Shown: one piece after another, positions 1-11,647 of the stretch | Layout of the letters: the number at the start of each line of letters is the position of its first letter | How positions within the stretch are numbered: position 1 is the first letter of the stretch | NCBI RefSeq assembly: GCF_042453785.1 | Contig: NC_091667.1 | Span: 36,076,001-36,140,000, forward strand | Length of the DNA: 64,000 nucleotides | Direction of reading: 5' to 3' | DNA from: Malus domestica | Taxonomy: Eukaryota > Streptophyta > Magnoliopsida > Rosales > Rosaceae | Notes under the pieces: generated by a model | What the model saw: the letters and a program-made list of their open reading frames with translations, nothing else | Told to the model about the DNA's origin: nothing | Databases searched by the model: none | Program-made: the position numbers and the translations under genes

Positions 1-1783
1 TGTGATTCCTTGCCCGTTAAGTGTTAGATTATTCACCTATTAGGTTTAGGTTAAGTTCTCTGTAAATTTAGTTAGAAAGAATAAGCCTGTTACAATGTAG
101 TTTTACATGTTATGTAGCCTTCTTGGCAAATCTTATAGTGTTTCTTCGTTTTCAATAATATTCATAGTTTTGTAATCCGTTTGTTCATTTGTTGTCATGC
201 ATGCTCTGATTTTCAAGTCTCTATTGCTTGAGGAGATTCACAATATAAAGAGGGTTCTCAAATGCTTGCTTGGAAGCTTGATGTCTCTAAAGCACATGAT
301 AAAAATAAGTGGACCCAGATGTAACAACTTCTTACATGAGTGAGAAAAGAAAAAGATGATTTGTCTTTGTGACATATAAGTTCTTCTTCACGTGTAAGTT
401 TAAAAGAAAAGAAAGAGTTTTTGTCATTTAACAGTCGAACGAGTGGACCAACGAAGACATTGAATACAGAAACACTCTTAACATGTTGGGCCAAGATGCA
501 ACCATTGAGCCATGGATCTTGGAATATTTGTTTACAAAAGAACACAACATAGAAATCTTTGCTAGCACATAACGCAAGAGTTGATAGAATCAAGTCTTTG
601 TTAGATAATCATAAGGTACATACAGTGAAAGAATATGTGCTTAGTGTGGCCAGAGAGAAACTGAAATGCCTCTGTAAGTCTTCCTAACCTTAAAAAAGAT
701 AGACTATCGTGACGATACCATTAGTTAATATTTTAATAAAAAAAGAAGAAAAAAAAAGAAGGAGGAATGTGTGATTGGTAGACTACGTAGACTTTTCAAA
801 TTTTTGATTGCGACTTTAGAACATGATCCATTGTTTTATGATTTTAATTACTCCATTAATTATACAATACCATTTTGTGCAAATACGACAATCGTTCCAT
901 CAAAAGGGAAATGATATAAAATGCAATGTGTCAAAACGAAAATCACACAATTTTTTTTGAGAATCTGAGGATTCAATTAGTAGGTGCCATCTAGCATGGC
1001 CCCATACAAAAGAATCAAACTTTCTTTGATCTGTATCTCTATCCACTAAACAAACAATATTAGTCGTTATGATGAAGGATTAAGAGCCACTAATGCGGGT
1101 CTAAATTTCTACACCAACTTCTGAGACACTAATTGCATGTCTACCGACATTGTGGGATATCTTTGGTATTTAGAAGTTGAGAAATGCTGAGAATATTAAA
1201 AAAGTGAGATTTTTTATGAACTCTAAATTATTTATGTTATCTTATGTTTTTGATATAATGTTTTACAATGTTAGTATATAAATTGATGTTAAACTGTGAG
1301 ATGACAAAATGTCTATGGAGATGCCACTTTTGATATAGTCTTCTTAGTATTTCGATTATAAGTTTTTCACTATAGCAAGTGGTAGATTGCCTTGATAATT
1401 AGAGTATTTTTTGTACTCAAATTTTCTGAGTTTAAACTTTTGTTTCTCTATTTTAGTGTAGATTAGTACTGAATATTATGTGTATTTATAAAAAAATTTA
1501 ATGTAACTACTACATCTCTACGTCATATTACTAATCTAGTGATTGTATATTAGTTGAACTTGTTTTTATCTTCTTAGGACACAATTGTTCCACAAGGACG
1601 CAAAATATCACATAACGCGATGGTTTAAGAGCCTTTCACAAGGAGCAATGAAACTTTTAGTGTGTCGAACTACGGTTTAGTACACTAAGTGTAATAATAT
1701 AATTAGTTGATTTTTTTTTCAAACTTCCAACTAATTGTATTGTTCTACTTGTTGTATCGGGTCGTGTCACATCCCGGCCTTAT
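1..1783. other. AT-rich intergenic region, possible LINE remnant
   Basis: No gene can be supported here. From position 249 on the plus strand a short open stretch reads MLAWKLDVSKAHDKNKW, which resembles the KLDMSKAYDRVEW motif of plant LINE reverse transcriptases, then stops. A further open stretch at about 430-570 is not recognised. The rest is AT-rich sequence without clear coding content. Positions 1765-1779 contain the reverse complement of a Cassandra LTR end (tgtcacatcccgg), possibly left by an older insertion in the opposite direction. Confidence 0.35.
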
Positions 1784-2445
1784 TGTTAGATCCCACATCG
1801 TCCAGGAGAGTGGATCCTATAAGCCTTATATGTATATTCTCATTTCTACCTAGCACGAGATATTTTGGGAACTTACTAGCTTCGGATTACTTAGAAACTC
1901 TGAAGTTAAGCGAGTTCGCGCGAGAGCAATCCTATGATAGGTAACCCACTGGGAAGTTCTCGTGTGAATTCCTAGAAACAAAATCGTGAGGGCGTAGTCG
2001 GGGTCCAAAGCAGACACTATCGTGCTACAGTAGAGTTGAGTCAAGGATGTTATGGGGGTCCGGGTTAGGATGTGACAATTTGGTATCAGAGCCACTATGC
2101 TGTGTGGTGCGAGTGTGCAGACGAGGACATTGAGCCCCTATGGGGGTGGATTATTAGATCCCACATCGCTCAGGGGAGTGGATCCTGTAAGCCTTATATG
2201 TATATTCCCATCTCTAACTAGTATGAGATTTTTTGGGAGCTCACTGGTTTTGGATTCCTTAGGAACTTCGAAGTTAAGCGAGTTCGCACGAGAACAATCC
2301 CATGATGGTTGATCCACTGGGAAGTTCTCGTGTGAATTCCTAGAAACAAAACTGTGAGGGCGTGGTTGGGACCCAAAGTGGACAATATCGTGCTATGGTG
2401 GAGTAGAGTCCGAGATGTGATGGGGACCTGGACCGGGATGTGACA
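1784..2445 (+). mobile_element. Cassandra-type TRIM retrotransposon, two LTRs
   Basis: Two direct repeats of 294 bp each (1784-2077 and 2152-2445) flank a 74-bp interior. Each LTR runs from about TGTTAGATCCC to GGATGTGACA. The second LTR begins TATTAG, a point change from TGTTAG. The left LTR is followed three bases later by TGGTATCAGAGC (2081-2092), the usual primer site for initiator tRNA-Met. A purine tract (atgggggtgga) precedes the right LTR. Each LTR carries a 5S rRNA-like block (gaagttaagcgagttcgc and ccactgggaagttc), the hallmark of Cassandra. It has no coding capacity and depends on proteins from other elements. The flanks (cttat and ggttg) do not match, so no target-site duplication is visible. 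Confidence 0.92.
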
Positions 2446-2775
2446 GGTTGTATTTCCAGTACATTGAAAAATCTCTCTAATATAGGTTAGGAGATTAAGA
2501 TAATGATATATTATCAAGTATTGGTGAGGCAAAACCAATCAAAGGCTAACAACGAGCGAAGCCAACCCAATCAAAGGCTAACAACCACACGTTTGCCTTG
2601 ACCAATAGGAAAGCGAGTACACATATAGAGAGTACCAAAATCATAAGCAATTAAAAAAGTAAGATGCCCATTTGGTCCAAGACCCACTTCCCAAAGCCAC
2701 AAATCAGCGTCCCTCCACTAGCACTCCACGTGGCTCGATTCTACCCATTAGATCCATCGCTTTCCCAAGCACTAA

Positions 2776-2784
2776 AAAATATCT
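2776..2784 (+). promoter_or_regulatory. Evening element AAAATATCT upstream of PRR gene
   Basis: Exact match to the evening element bound by CCA1/LHY/RVE-type MYB factors. It lies about 670 bp upstream of the PRR start codon. It is followed by the near match AAATATCCC. Confidence 0.6.
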
Positions 2785-2868
2785 CCAAATATCCCAACAA
2801 GCCGGGCCTCAGCTCCCTGCCACCTGTCCCCTCCCAAAAAATCTCCCGGAGAAGAAAACTTATTTCTT

Positions 2869-3078
2869 TTAAATTTGGAATCCAGATACTCGCCGGATAT
2901 CCTGCAGATCCGTGAATTTTGTACATTTATTGTATATCGTACTATTATAAATTATTTTAAATATTTTGATCTAAAATTAAATAAAAACAGTATTTGACAA
3001 AAATTAAGAGCACGATATATGATAAATAAATACGATTCACTGATATCTGATATCCTCACCAAAAAAATCCGGAAGGGA
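2869..3078. repeat. Foldback MITE in the PRR promoter
   Basis: The left arm (ggaatccagatactcgccgg) and the reverse complement of the right arm (gatatcctcaccaaaaaaatccgg) pair imperfectly around an AT-rich centre that contains tgtatatcgtac and gcacgatatatgat. Related foldbacks occur at 39.15 kb, 40.13 kb and 47.78 kb in this window. The boundaries are approximate. Confidence 0.55.
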
Positions 3079-3207
3079 TCTTGTTGGTTAAATTTGGACC
3101 ACACGATGCGGAAGCCAATGACGTGGCGCCTGTTGATGATTTATGGCCCTCGTCTAAGATTGGGTTGATGACGTGTCAGACCGGGTCCCACGCTCACACG
3201 GGGGTGC

Positions 3208-3216
3208 AGATATTTT
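3208..3216 (-). promoter_or_regulatory. Evening element (AGATATTTT on plus strand)
   Basis: Perfect reverse-complement evening element about 240 bp upstream of the PRR start codon. A one-base variant (GGATATTTT) follows at 3237-3245. Confidence 0.65.
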
Positions 3217-3308
3217 CCACCCCACTGGTAGGCTGAGGATATTTTCACCGTTAGATTGATTGGGAATCGGCATATTCGCCGTCCGATTGATTTGGGACTT
3301 GGAGTTAC

Positions 3309-3317
3309 AGATATTTT
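3309..3317 (-). promoter_or_regulatory. Evening element (AGATATTTT on plus strand)
   Basis: Third perfect evening element, about 140 bp upstream of the PRR start codon. It may lie in the proximal promoter or the 5' leader, because the transcription start is not known. Confidence 0.65.
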
Positions 3318-3456
3318 GTACAGACAAAAAGGTCTGAACATTGGGGGAAAAAGGACGAGAAGAAGAAATTAAGACATTTTCGAAACTCTCCAGCTTCACT
3401 GAAACATTGCGACTCTCTGTTTCCTCCGGTGGTTGCAAAGAGAAATTTAGAGAGAA

Positions 3457-6400
3457 ATGGGCGGGGTGGGTATGAATAGCGAGGACGTGGAAGCGAAGTC
3501 GAGAGCAGAGGCGGAGAAGAAGGACGGCGGCGAGTGCGATTCTTCCGTCGGGACGATGCGGTGGGAGAAGCTGCTGCCGACGATGAACATGCGGGTGTTG
3601 CTGGTGGAAGCTGATGACTCCACCAGGCATATTATAGCTGCGCTTCTCAGGAAATGTAGCTACAGAGGTTAGTGGGTTTTGCTTTAATTTGCTTGAAGTT
3701 TTGGGTTTGATGGATTTTGTAGGGGATTTTGCTGAATGATGATCTGGGTTTTTGTTTAATTTGCTTAAAGTTTTGGTTTTGATGGGTTTTGTGGCGGATT
3801 TTGATTAATGATGAACTGGGTTTTTGTGTTTTTTTGGCCGATTTTTGGGTGTGGATTTGTTGGTGTTTAGAGTTTTTGTGATCAGTGAGTTGGATGATTT
3901 CCTGCTTTTCTCTTTTTACTTTCTTACCTTGTTGGATAAGAAAAAAAGTGAAAAAGATTTTGGGATGAAGATTTGAAGATTATTGTTGAATTAGCATGAA
4001 GTTGAAGCTTTTATATTGGTTTATCTTAATGGAAATAAATATAGGCCAATTAAAATCGATGTAAAAGTCTGTAAGATCATCTATATATTGTTTGCTATTG
4101 AATCTAATGAACTTCCATTGATACCAAATTGTTTGGTTATTAAAAAGACGGTAAAATTTTGTAAAATTAACCGTATCGAAGGCGTTACATAAAGAGAGTG
4201 CTATGTTTTTATCACCATCTGTTCTGATTTCAATGAACAAGGGGACTAATGATTCGAGTCACTTGCTTTGGCCTTCGTTTGTTATTCACCGAAAAGGCGT
4301 ATGGTTAAGCATGAATGTTTTGAGACTGTTCTTATTAAGGTTCCTGTTTTTTGTTTGAGCAGTTGCTGCTGTAGCTGATGGCTTAAAGGCTTGGGAGATA
4401 CTGAAGGCACGGCCTCATAACATAGATCTCATACTGACAGAAGTCGATCTGCCATCGATATCTGGATTTGCTTTGCTTACGCTAATCATGGAGCATGAGA
4501 TCTGCAAAAACATTCCTGTTATAAGTACGATATGAAGAACGAATAAACGTGGATTTGATTAATAACTGATTTGATTTTCCACAATGGTGGTGCTTAACAA
4601 ATTTGCTCTTGTTTTGTGATCTTGCAGTGATGTCCTCTCAGGATTCAATTAGCACGGTTTACAAATGCATGACGAGAGGCGTTTCTGACTATCTAGTCAA
4701 GCCTATTAGGAAGAATGAGCTGACGAATTTGTGGCAGCATGTTTGGAGAAGACAATCTGTATGCCTGCTCAACTTTCTGTTCTGTTATTTGGTTTTAGCT
4801 TGTAAATTTTGTCTTACTGTTTCTGATTAAATCTAAATTTTATTGTCTGTCAGTTAGCCCGAAATGGCCTCCTTGATGAGAGCGTTGGACAACAAAAGAT
4901 CGAAGCAACTTTTGAAAATGATGCTGCAAGCAATCATTCAAGTGGCTATATGGCATGTGTTAAGGAAAACATGGGAAAAGGGACCGATTCTCAGGTTTGT
5001 GTTTCATAATTCATAAATGGCACAGCAAAAGCATTCTTAACATGTATATGAATTAAAACAGTGTAGATTTTTATGAAGTTTTCAGTAGACTGACTGTACG
5101 ATTTATTCTCTTGCAGAGCTCTTGTACAAAGCCAGACTTCGAAACTGAGTGTGCCCCTGTGGATATGCAGGAATATTCACCGCAAATACAGGGAAAAACT
5201 TCTCTTGGTGACTTGAGAATGCAGAAAGATGAAGCACACGCCAAATTTGGTGAGAAATTGCTTACGCGTGAAAAAGCAGCTAGAGGTATAACATCTGTAC
5301 CTTTCCAATTTAGTAGCTTCTTGTCTGTTCAGTTTTGTAGGAAGGCCTGCTAACGTTTTATGATTGTGTCAATCCAATTAGGAACAACCGAGCCTGCCGA
5401 TGAAAACACTGACACAGCAGTTTCACCAGGCAAGGGTGCCAAGCCAGAAAGTCAGAGGAGGGATGATAATATGACTAGTGAAGCTTGTGACAACAACGAT
5501 CTACTTGTCAACTCTTCTAGAGATATCACGGACTTCATTGGAGCATTCAGTAAATATCCAAGTAGCAACCAGAGAAATTCTTCTTCAAGTCATACACCTA
5601 GCATGTTTGATTCTGCTCCACAGTTGGATCTATCCTTGAGAAGACCTGATTCCAGTGGCTTTGAGAATCGAGTTAATGAGAAAAGGCATGCCCTTGGCCA
5701 TTCTAATGCTTCTGCCTTTTCAAGGTGAGTTTCCATTTTCTAAGCTTGGAATTTTGTGACATGTGCACATCAATTTTTCTCTTTTGCCACTTATTTTCTA
5801 ATTCAATCAACGACCTGTCTTGCAGATACATCAACAGGCCAATGCAGCCCCAGAAAACATCACTGTGCGATCAGCAAAAGGCATATGAAGCTACATGCGA
5901 GATGCAAACATCTAATACCAACGCTGATTGTGATACTTCTCCTACAACTTTAAGTACTCCCAGGAGTATTATCACTCTGGCTACTGGTCAGTCTAACCAA
6001 TCTGAAATTGGAACGTCACTCCCTGAGCAGAGATTATTTCCTCATCCAGTTCCCGTGAAAGGCATAAGGTTTAACAATCTAAGCAATGGGTATGGTACTG
6101 TGCTACCTCCAATGTTTGGTACACAATCAAGTCCATCGCCAATGCCTAGTTCAGCTGCCCAGCAGGAACCCTCGTTCCTAATGAATACCTTTTATCCCGC
6201 AAATCTTCAGAAAGATAAAACTGAGCAAGTTTACGGCACACTTTATCAAAATACCAAAGGTACCGTGGACCAAACAATGCAGAATCAGGATCAAAGATTT
6301 GATGAGGATCGAGGGCATATGTCCTCAGCAACCGATCAGAGTGCGAGTAGTAGTTTCTGTAATGGCAATACTGGTCATCTTAGTAGCATGGGGTACGGAA

Positions 6401-6807
6401 GTGCTTGTGGAAGCAACAATGTCGATCAGGTGGCTATGTTTAGGGCTGCGCCAGAGAGCAAGAATGAAGACAGTTTCTTTAATCAAAACGGAAATTCTTA
6501 TCGATCCATCCAAAGAGAAGCAGCTCTAAACAAGTTCCGCTTGAAGCGCAAAGATAGATGCTACGACAAGAAGGTACTTCATTATCTTTGTCATCCTTTC
6601 TACCATTGCTCTAATTTTTACTACTACTGCCTCTCCCACCCTAGTCCCCAAAGAAACTCGCATTTTAACACGATATGGTCCATTCTGCAGGTTCGCTACG
6701 AGAGCAGAAAGAAACTCGCAGAGCAGCGTCCCAGAATAAAAGGGCAGTTTGTCCGTCAAGCGAGTACTGATCCTTCACCTGCAGAAACTGATGGCAATAT
6801 ATTTTAG
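3457..6807 (+). CDS. PRR5/PRR9-like: Pseudo-response regulator, PRR5/PRR9 clade (circadian clock)
   Basis: Transcriptional repressor of the circadian clock, expected in the nucleus. Eight exons join in frame with GT-AG introns: 3457-3667, 4363-4524, 4628-4758, 4854-4994, 5117-5285, 5382-5724, 5826-6573 and 6691-6807 (2022 nt, 673 aa). The pseudo-receiver domain (about residues 45-155) begins [13 protein letters not shown]. The position that is the phospho-accepting Asp in true response regulators is Glu97 (ILTEVDLP). The conserved Lys149 is in [12 protein letters not shown] variable middle region leads to a C-terminal CCT domain (616-658, [20 protein letters not shown] then [15 protein letters not shown]). 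The motifs [14 protein letters not shown] and [10 protein letters not shown] fit the PRR5/PRR9 clade better than PRR3/PRR7 or TOC1. PRR5 and PRR9 cannot be separated by eye. The evening elements upstream agree with clock control. Confidence 0.93.
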
Positions 6808-9800
6808 GCTTAACTACTTGGAGTTTCTTGTACTTCAAGTTAAGATGGCACTATAAGTAGTATATAGCTTTGTTACACCATTGTTTCAGTTTTTGATGCC
6901 CAGAAACACAGATGAGGAGAGTAGTACGGACCTGAAGAAGCTTCTGACATCACTTCTACGTTCATCTTCTTAGTATATATTGTATTAACTCATTTGACCA
7001 ATTTGTAAAATAGGGTTGTATATTTTTGTTCCTAGGGATGTTTTAGTCATACTATATATGTTTGTTATCGCATAGGTTTGTTCATTCAAGATTTCAAATC
7101 TCATTTGGTATACAAGCTTCATTTGATCATTTATGCTTGTGTTATTATCACTAACTAAATAATTTGAGGGAATCCACAAGGTATAAGTTGTATATTAACC
7201 ACAGTTTAACATCGAGTGCTCCTTCCGAGTGTGAGGAAATAATTATCCACGTTGGAAAGTAAAAAAAACTTTGTAAGCACTTATAAGGAGTTGAGTCACT
7301 TTCCTATTACTGATTAGTTTTTTGGTGAAACATGAACTTCTTTCACAACGTCTGTGCATGTCCATCCATGTGTAAGGCTTGAAATGTTGCCAAAAAATTG
7401 TGAGGATGTGAAGAATAATCCCACTTCGAAACGTTATAAAATCTTGCAAAAGCTTATAGGCAATTAATTTTAGAGTTGAACCTCAACTTCATTCGCAAAA
7501 TTTCAATAACTTCAAAGGTGGTGGCGTTTTCAAACAGCGACACAGTTTGAGTGCTCAATTCCGTAGTGTCGGCTAATTTTTATAGGTGCTCATTTCCATA
7601 AACAAATAATCATTAGTTGTTTTTGTACGTTTAAATTCTGATGGTGAACAAAAAGTGAGTGCTCCACTCTGCAACTTGAATTCATAAATATCATTTTCTA
7701 CCACCAAAACAGCCTACTGATATAGATAGATACGTCGTCGTTGGATACAGCCTACAATTACGTGCATGCTTTCCAAAACCAAAAGGACTTGTCAAAGTCG
7801 TCGTCGGTGTCCACAAATTGATCGTTGCCTTCTTTCTTTCCCCACTAATTGTGGTTGGTAATTTTGCCAACTTGTAAACAAGTCTCTGTTTATAGGCAAC
7901 TCAACTCGAAGGCACGCTCCAATCCATCTCTTTCTAGTACTAAATTTGGCTTTATTAATAAATATAACATCACTAAGTAATGCATGCCGTGCTTAAATTG
8001 TGCAGTGAATTAGTTGAAATAATGCATGGGATATCCTTGCAGATGTTGGGATAGAAAGATACAAATGCATATGAACAACAACATCAGTCTTTACCACCAC
8101 CAATTTGCAGGTACGTCATATGGTCATCTTCCCAATGCCATCATTCTGGGCCCAGCTGAACAAACGAAACACTCGGCATATCATTGTGATGGTATCCTGT
8201 GTTTTAACTTTTAAGTTTCCTATATATATATTTAAGTGTTTTAAGAGTTTGGAATTTCACTACAGTGGCAAGATATCTCAGGTGCAAGTAAACTTTAGGG
8301 AAAATAGGGTCTTTCACTTTCTCTCAAGGCCCCCAAACCCCACCCCGCATCAGGCCCTACTTGTATCGTTGTGGCAACTTTTTAATTGCCCTACATGCCC
8401 GACTATGCCGCGCACCTACTGAAGTTTCTCTTCCTCCTCAGTTGATCAATGACTCAACACACACTGTTAGCCTGGATTGGCTGAATATGTGATGGTGGTG
8501 GAACAAAAGGGCTACTATCATATGCCCCCAGAAGAACATGCTTATCTCTAAACAATCAGTGAAATGAAAAAACCCTAGGTCTTTTTTTTTGGCTCTTTTT
8601 AAAATCAAAGTCATAAAGGAACTTCGAACTTCCTTTTTTGGACCCAGATGGCGAAAGAAGCAAAAATTTATATACAAAAGAAGACTAAATAGATGAGTAG
8701 ATGAGAAATCACTCAAATGAAAAGTTTCAAAAAAGCAAAAACCAACACACCTCTCAGCTTTCAAACGAGCAGCAACTGTAAGTCATCTATAATATTCTCT
8801 TCCAGATTCTTAACAGAAGGGTCCCTCCTAACAATAGACCAAACCATAATGCAAAGTAAATCAGTGATATTTTCTGTCTAAGATACGTAGTTTTCTAAGT
8901 ATTCACATTACAAAACTCAGACGTAGCTAAGTTAATTAGAATAATGTCTTCTTTTGTATCAAACGAATCATTTTCTTGTTATTTAGAATAAACTAGAATA
9001 TCTCTCGAATAAAAAACGATATTGAGGCTCATCAACTAACAGCCTTTTAGTATTTCCTTAACTCAAAAGCAACAGCTGCATAAAGACATAAAAATCCAAA
9101 AAAATGAATGATTGGTGATGTCTCCCTGTGGTTTCCAAGAAGCCTGTTTACAGATTCTCCATGTCTTCTCTGCTTTTGAACTCTTTCTGATAAATAAATT
9201 TGAAAACTCCCTCTCTCTCATTGTGTTCAGACTTTAGACCCTAATTTAGCAAGATCTGCACCGTCAATCAGTCATCTCTTAATACCCTAATCTCAAAGTT
9301 CTAATGATTAATCTTCCATTGACTGAAACAAGGGAGGACAAAGCTTAAGAGAAGGGCAGGCCACTTGGCGATATTGCACCATTTTCTTCTCTCACGCTCA
9401 ATCGATGAGACAGGCTATAGCTCCTATTGGCTATGCTATCTCTTATTGCTCTTTAAAAGCCTTCACTTTCCTCTCAATTACTCCAAAAGTGCTTCCCAAT
9501 CTCTGATTCTGGTTAAGATAGATCTACGCACAGAGATATCCTCAATATCATCTATCTGCTTTTGAATTTTGATCGTCCTCATCACGGTACCCTATATGTA
9601 TATTTTACATTATATTTGGTGGTAAAGCATAATCAGATATGAGTAGCGTCCATAAATTCAACTTTTCAAACTTTGTTGCATGGCACACATGTATATTCAT
9701 GAATCATCACGCATATCTTGAAACCAACTCAATGATGTCTGTTCCCCACATATTTTTTTTTCTTGTCAAGGTAATAACTTAAAATTATTTAATTTACCGG

Positions 9801-9890
9801 GATTTATAAATCAAACTCGGATGCAAGAAGGCGACATCCGTGTAAGTCAACTCACCTAACCCTCATTTGCACATCTATGTTATGTGTGGG
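6808..9890. other. PRR 3' UTR and intergenic region
   Basis: The PRR 3' UTR presumably occupies the first few hundred bases. The rest is AT-rich. The open frames at 8026-8422 and 8438-8764 show no recognisable motif or codon bias, and I could not support any gene. Confidence 0.5.
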
Positions 9891-9895
9891 AATAG

Positions 9896-10182
9896 TGTAA
9901 CATCCCACATTGTCCGGGGAAGTGGATTCTTTATACCTTATATGTACATGCTCACCTCCATATAACACTAGGCTTTTTGGAAGCTCATTGGCTTCAGTTT
10001 TCGTAGGAACTCCGAAGTTAAGCGAGAAAGGGGTCAGACCATTCCTAGGATGGGTGACCCATTGGGAAGTTCTCACTCACATAAACAAAATCGTGAGGGC
10101 GTGGTCGGGACCCAAAACGAACAAATCGTGCTACGGCGGAGTTGACCACGGGATATGGTTGAGCCCGGGTCGAGATGTGACT
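9896..10182 (+). mobile_element. Solo LTR of Cassandra
   Basis: A single Cassandra LTR runs from TGTAACATCCCACATTG to GAGATGTGACT, with the last base changed from the usual CA end. It contains the 5S-like block (aactccgaagttaagcga and aggatgggtgacccattggg). It is flanked on both sides by the 5-bp target-site duplication AATAG (9891-9895 and 10183-10187). A solo LTR with an intact duplication indicates recombination between the two LTRs of a former full element. Confidence 0.92.
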
Positions 10183-10187
10183 AATAG

Positions 10188-11011
10188 TGACAATAATATG
10201 AACAACCTAGAATATTCATGAATTAATCAAAACAGATGATGGATGAACAATTGATTTGATTACTCTATTTTCCTAACTAACAACTTTGCCACCCTAACCC
10301 TTACTCTTGAGTTGTACCCTAAACCTCACTCTTAAGTTGTTTTGGACTCTTAGGCCGCAAAGGGGTTTTACTTGAACCAGCACAACTTCCTATATTTTCA
10401 TGTCGTTTTCACGCAGCACTACTAATATTCCTTCATGCGAACTTTTGCATTTGCAAGTTAGTAAACAGACGAATATAATCCAGTTTGCTTTTAGGAAAAG
10501 GCTAAGCTCGTCCCACCCCTGACATGGCCAATTCGTGAATCATCCCACAACAACCCTATCTGATGTGCTACATCGATCCACAGCAAGGCTCATCAATCAT
10601 GAAGCATGATCAACCATCCAACGTCGATCAACAGGTGTACAATGATCCAACGGTTAAAATATGTGCATGATTTTACCTAAAAATGTAATATTTTCTCGTC
10701 CTTGGATATCTGAACATGCTATATGTTTTTAACGATTAATCTAATGTCACATAACATACTTAAATTAACAGCCGTACAATATCATTTACCCTTTTAAATT
10801 AGAAGCGCATTCTACAAGTTTACAACTATATAACTTACAGCCACTTCCCACCGCAATATGAGGAAGCTGCCAGTCAAAAGTCCAAGAGAGAGCAAATTAT
10901 TGCTGCTTTTTGCACCCTTTATTAACCCCATGACCTCCCTCCTCTTGCTTAACCCTGTAAACCTCCTCTGTCTAACTCTTTCTTTCTCTCTCTAAACATT
11001 TGTAGCTGCAA
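10188..11011. other. Intergenic region upstream of the NHL gene
   Basis: Non-coding. A possible TATA box (TATATAA, 10827-10833) and a pyrimidine-rich leader (tctttctctctctctaa, about 10980-10996) precede the NHL start codon. I see no other structure. Confidence 0.4.
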
Positions 11012-11647
11012 ATGTCTGAAGCCCTCACAAAATCTCCTAAACACTGTGGCAACAAACAAGGACTTAACATTAGCAAGCTCTACAGGAAGCTTTTCTTACT
11101 ATTCTCTACATTTGCCACCACAATTCTCTCCATAATACTACTCGTCTGGCTCATCCTTCGCCCCACGAAACCCGAGTTCTCCCTCAAAGAAGCCGATATC
11201 TACCAGCTGAACCTCTCCGGCGGTCACCTCCTCAACTCGTCCGTCCAACTCACCCTCCTTTCGAAAAACCCTAATCAGAAAGTCGGGATTTACTATGACG
11301 AGCTTAAAGTCTACGCTGTATACAAGGGCCAGCAAATCACTCTTTACACTTCTCTTCCTCCGTTTTACCAAGGACATGAAGACACCAATGTCTTGACAGC
11401 TTCTCTGGTGGGAATAGGTCTGCCGGTGGATCCCTCGTTTGGCTATGAAGTGGGACGTGATCAAACGGCTGGTAGACTGGTTTTGAATCTCAAAGTGATA
11501 GGACGAATTCGATGGAAGGTTGGAACTTGGGTTTCCGGGAAATATCGGGTTACCGTGGATTGTCTTGCTGTTATGGCTTTTGGTCCTTATGTTCCAACTG
11601 GTCCTCTCACTGCAAGGCAAGGGACTCAATGCTCTACCAACGTCTGA
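11012..11647 (+). CDS. NDR1/HIN1-like (NHL) LEA-2 domain membrane protein
   Basis: Single-exon protein of 211 aa. A short basic cytosolic N-terminus (SPKHCGNKQGLNISKLYRK) is followed by one transmembrane helix at about residues 29-50 (LFSTFATTILSIILLVWLIL). The ectodomain matches the LEA-2 fold shared by NDR1, HIN1 and the NHL family, with LNLSGGHLLNSSVQLTLLSKN (shown here only as its first part, LNLSGGHLLNSSVQLTLL) and the NPNQKVGIYYD segment typical of the family. The C-terminal CLAVMAFGPYVP region is also NHL-like. Several NHL proteins act at the plasma membrane in pathogen responses or membrane contacts. The role of this one cannot be read from sequence. Length and intron-less structure are normal for the family. 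The start is the first ATG in frame after a CT-rich leader. Confidence 0.9.
   Translation: MSEALTKSPKHCGNKQGLNISKLYRKLFLLFSTFATTILSIILLVWLILRPTKPEFSLKEADIYQLNLSGGHLLNSSVQLTLLSKNPNQKVGIYYDELKVYAVYKGQQITLYTSLPPFYQGHEDTNVLTASLVGIGLPVDPSFGYEVGRDQTAGRLVLNLKVIGRIRWKVGTWVSGKYRVTVDCLAVMAFGPYVPTGPLTARQGTQCSTNV

Noticed and set aside
1890-2330. 5S rRNA-like sequence
   Set aside because: It lies in Cassandra LTRs with a tRNA primer site between them. It is not a 5S rRNA gene.
3154-3630. 158-codon minus-strand frame over the PRR leader and exon 1
   Set aside because: Antisense shadow of the PRR first exon and GC-rich leader.
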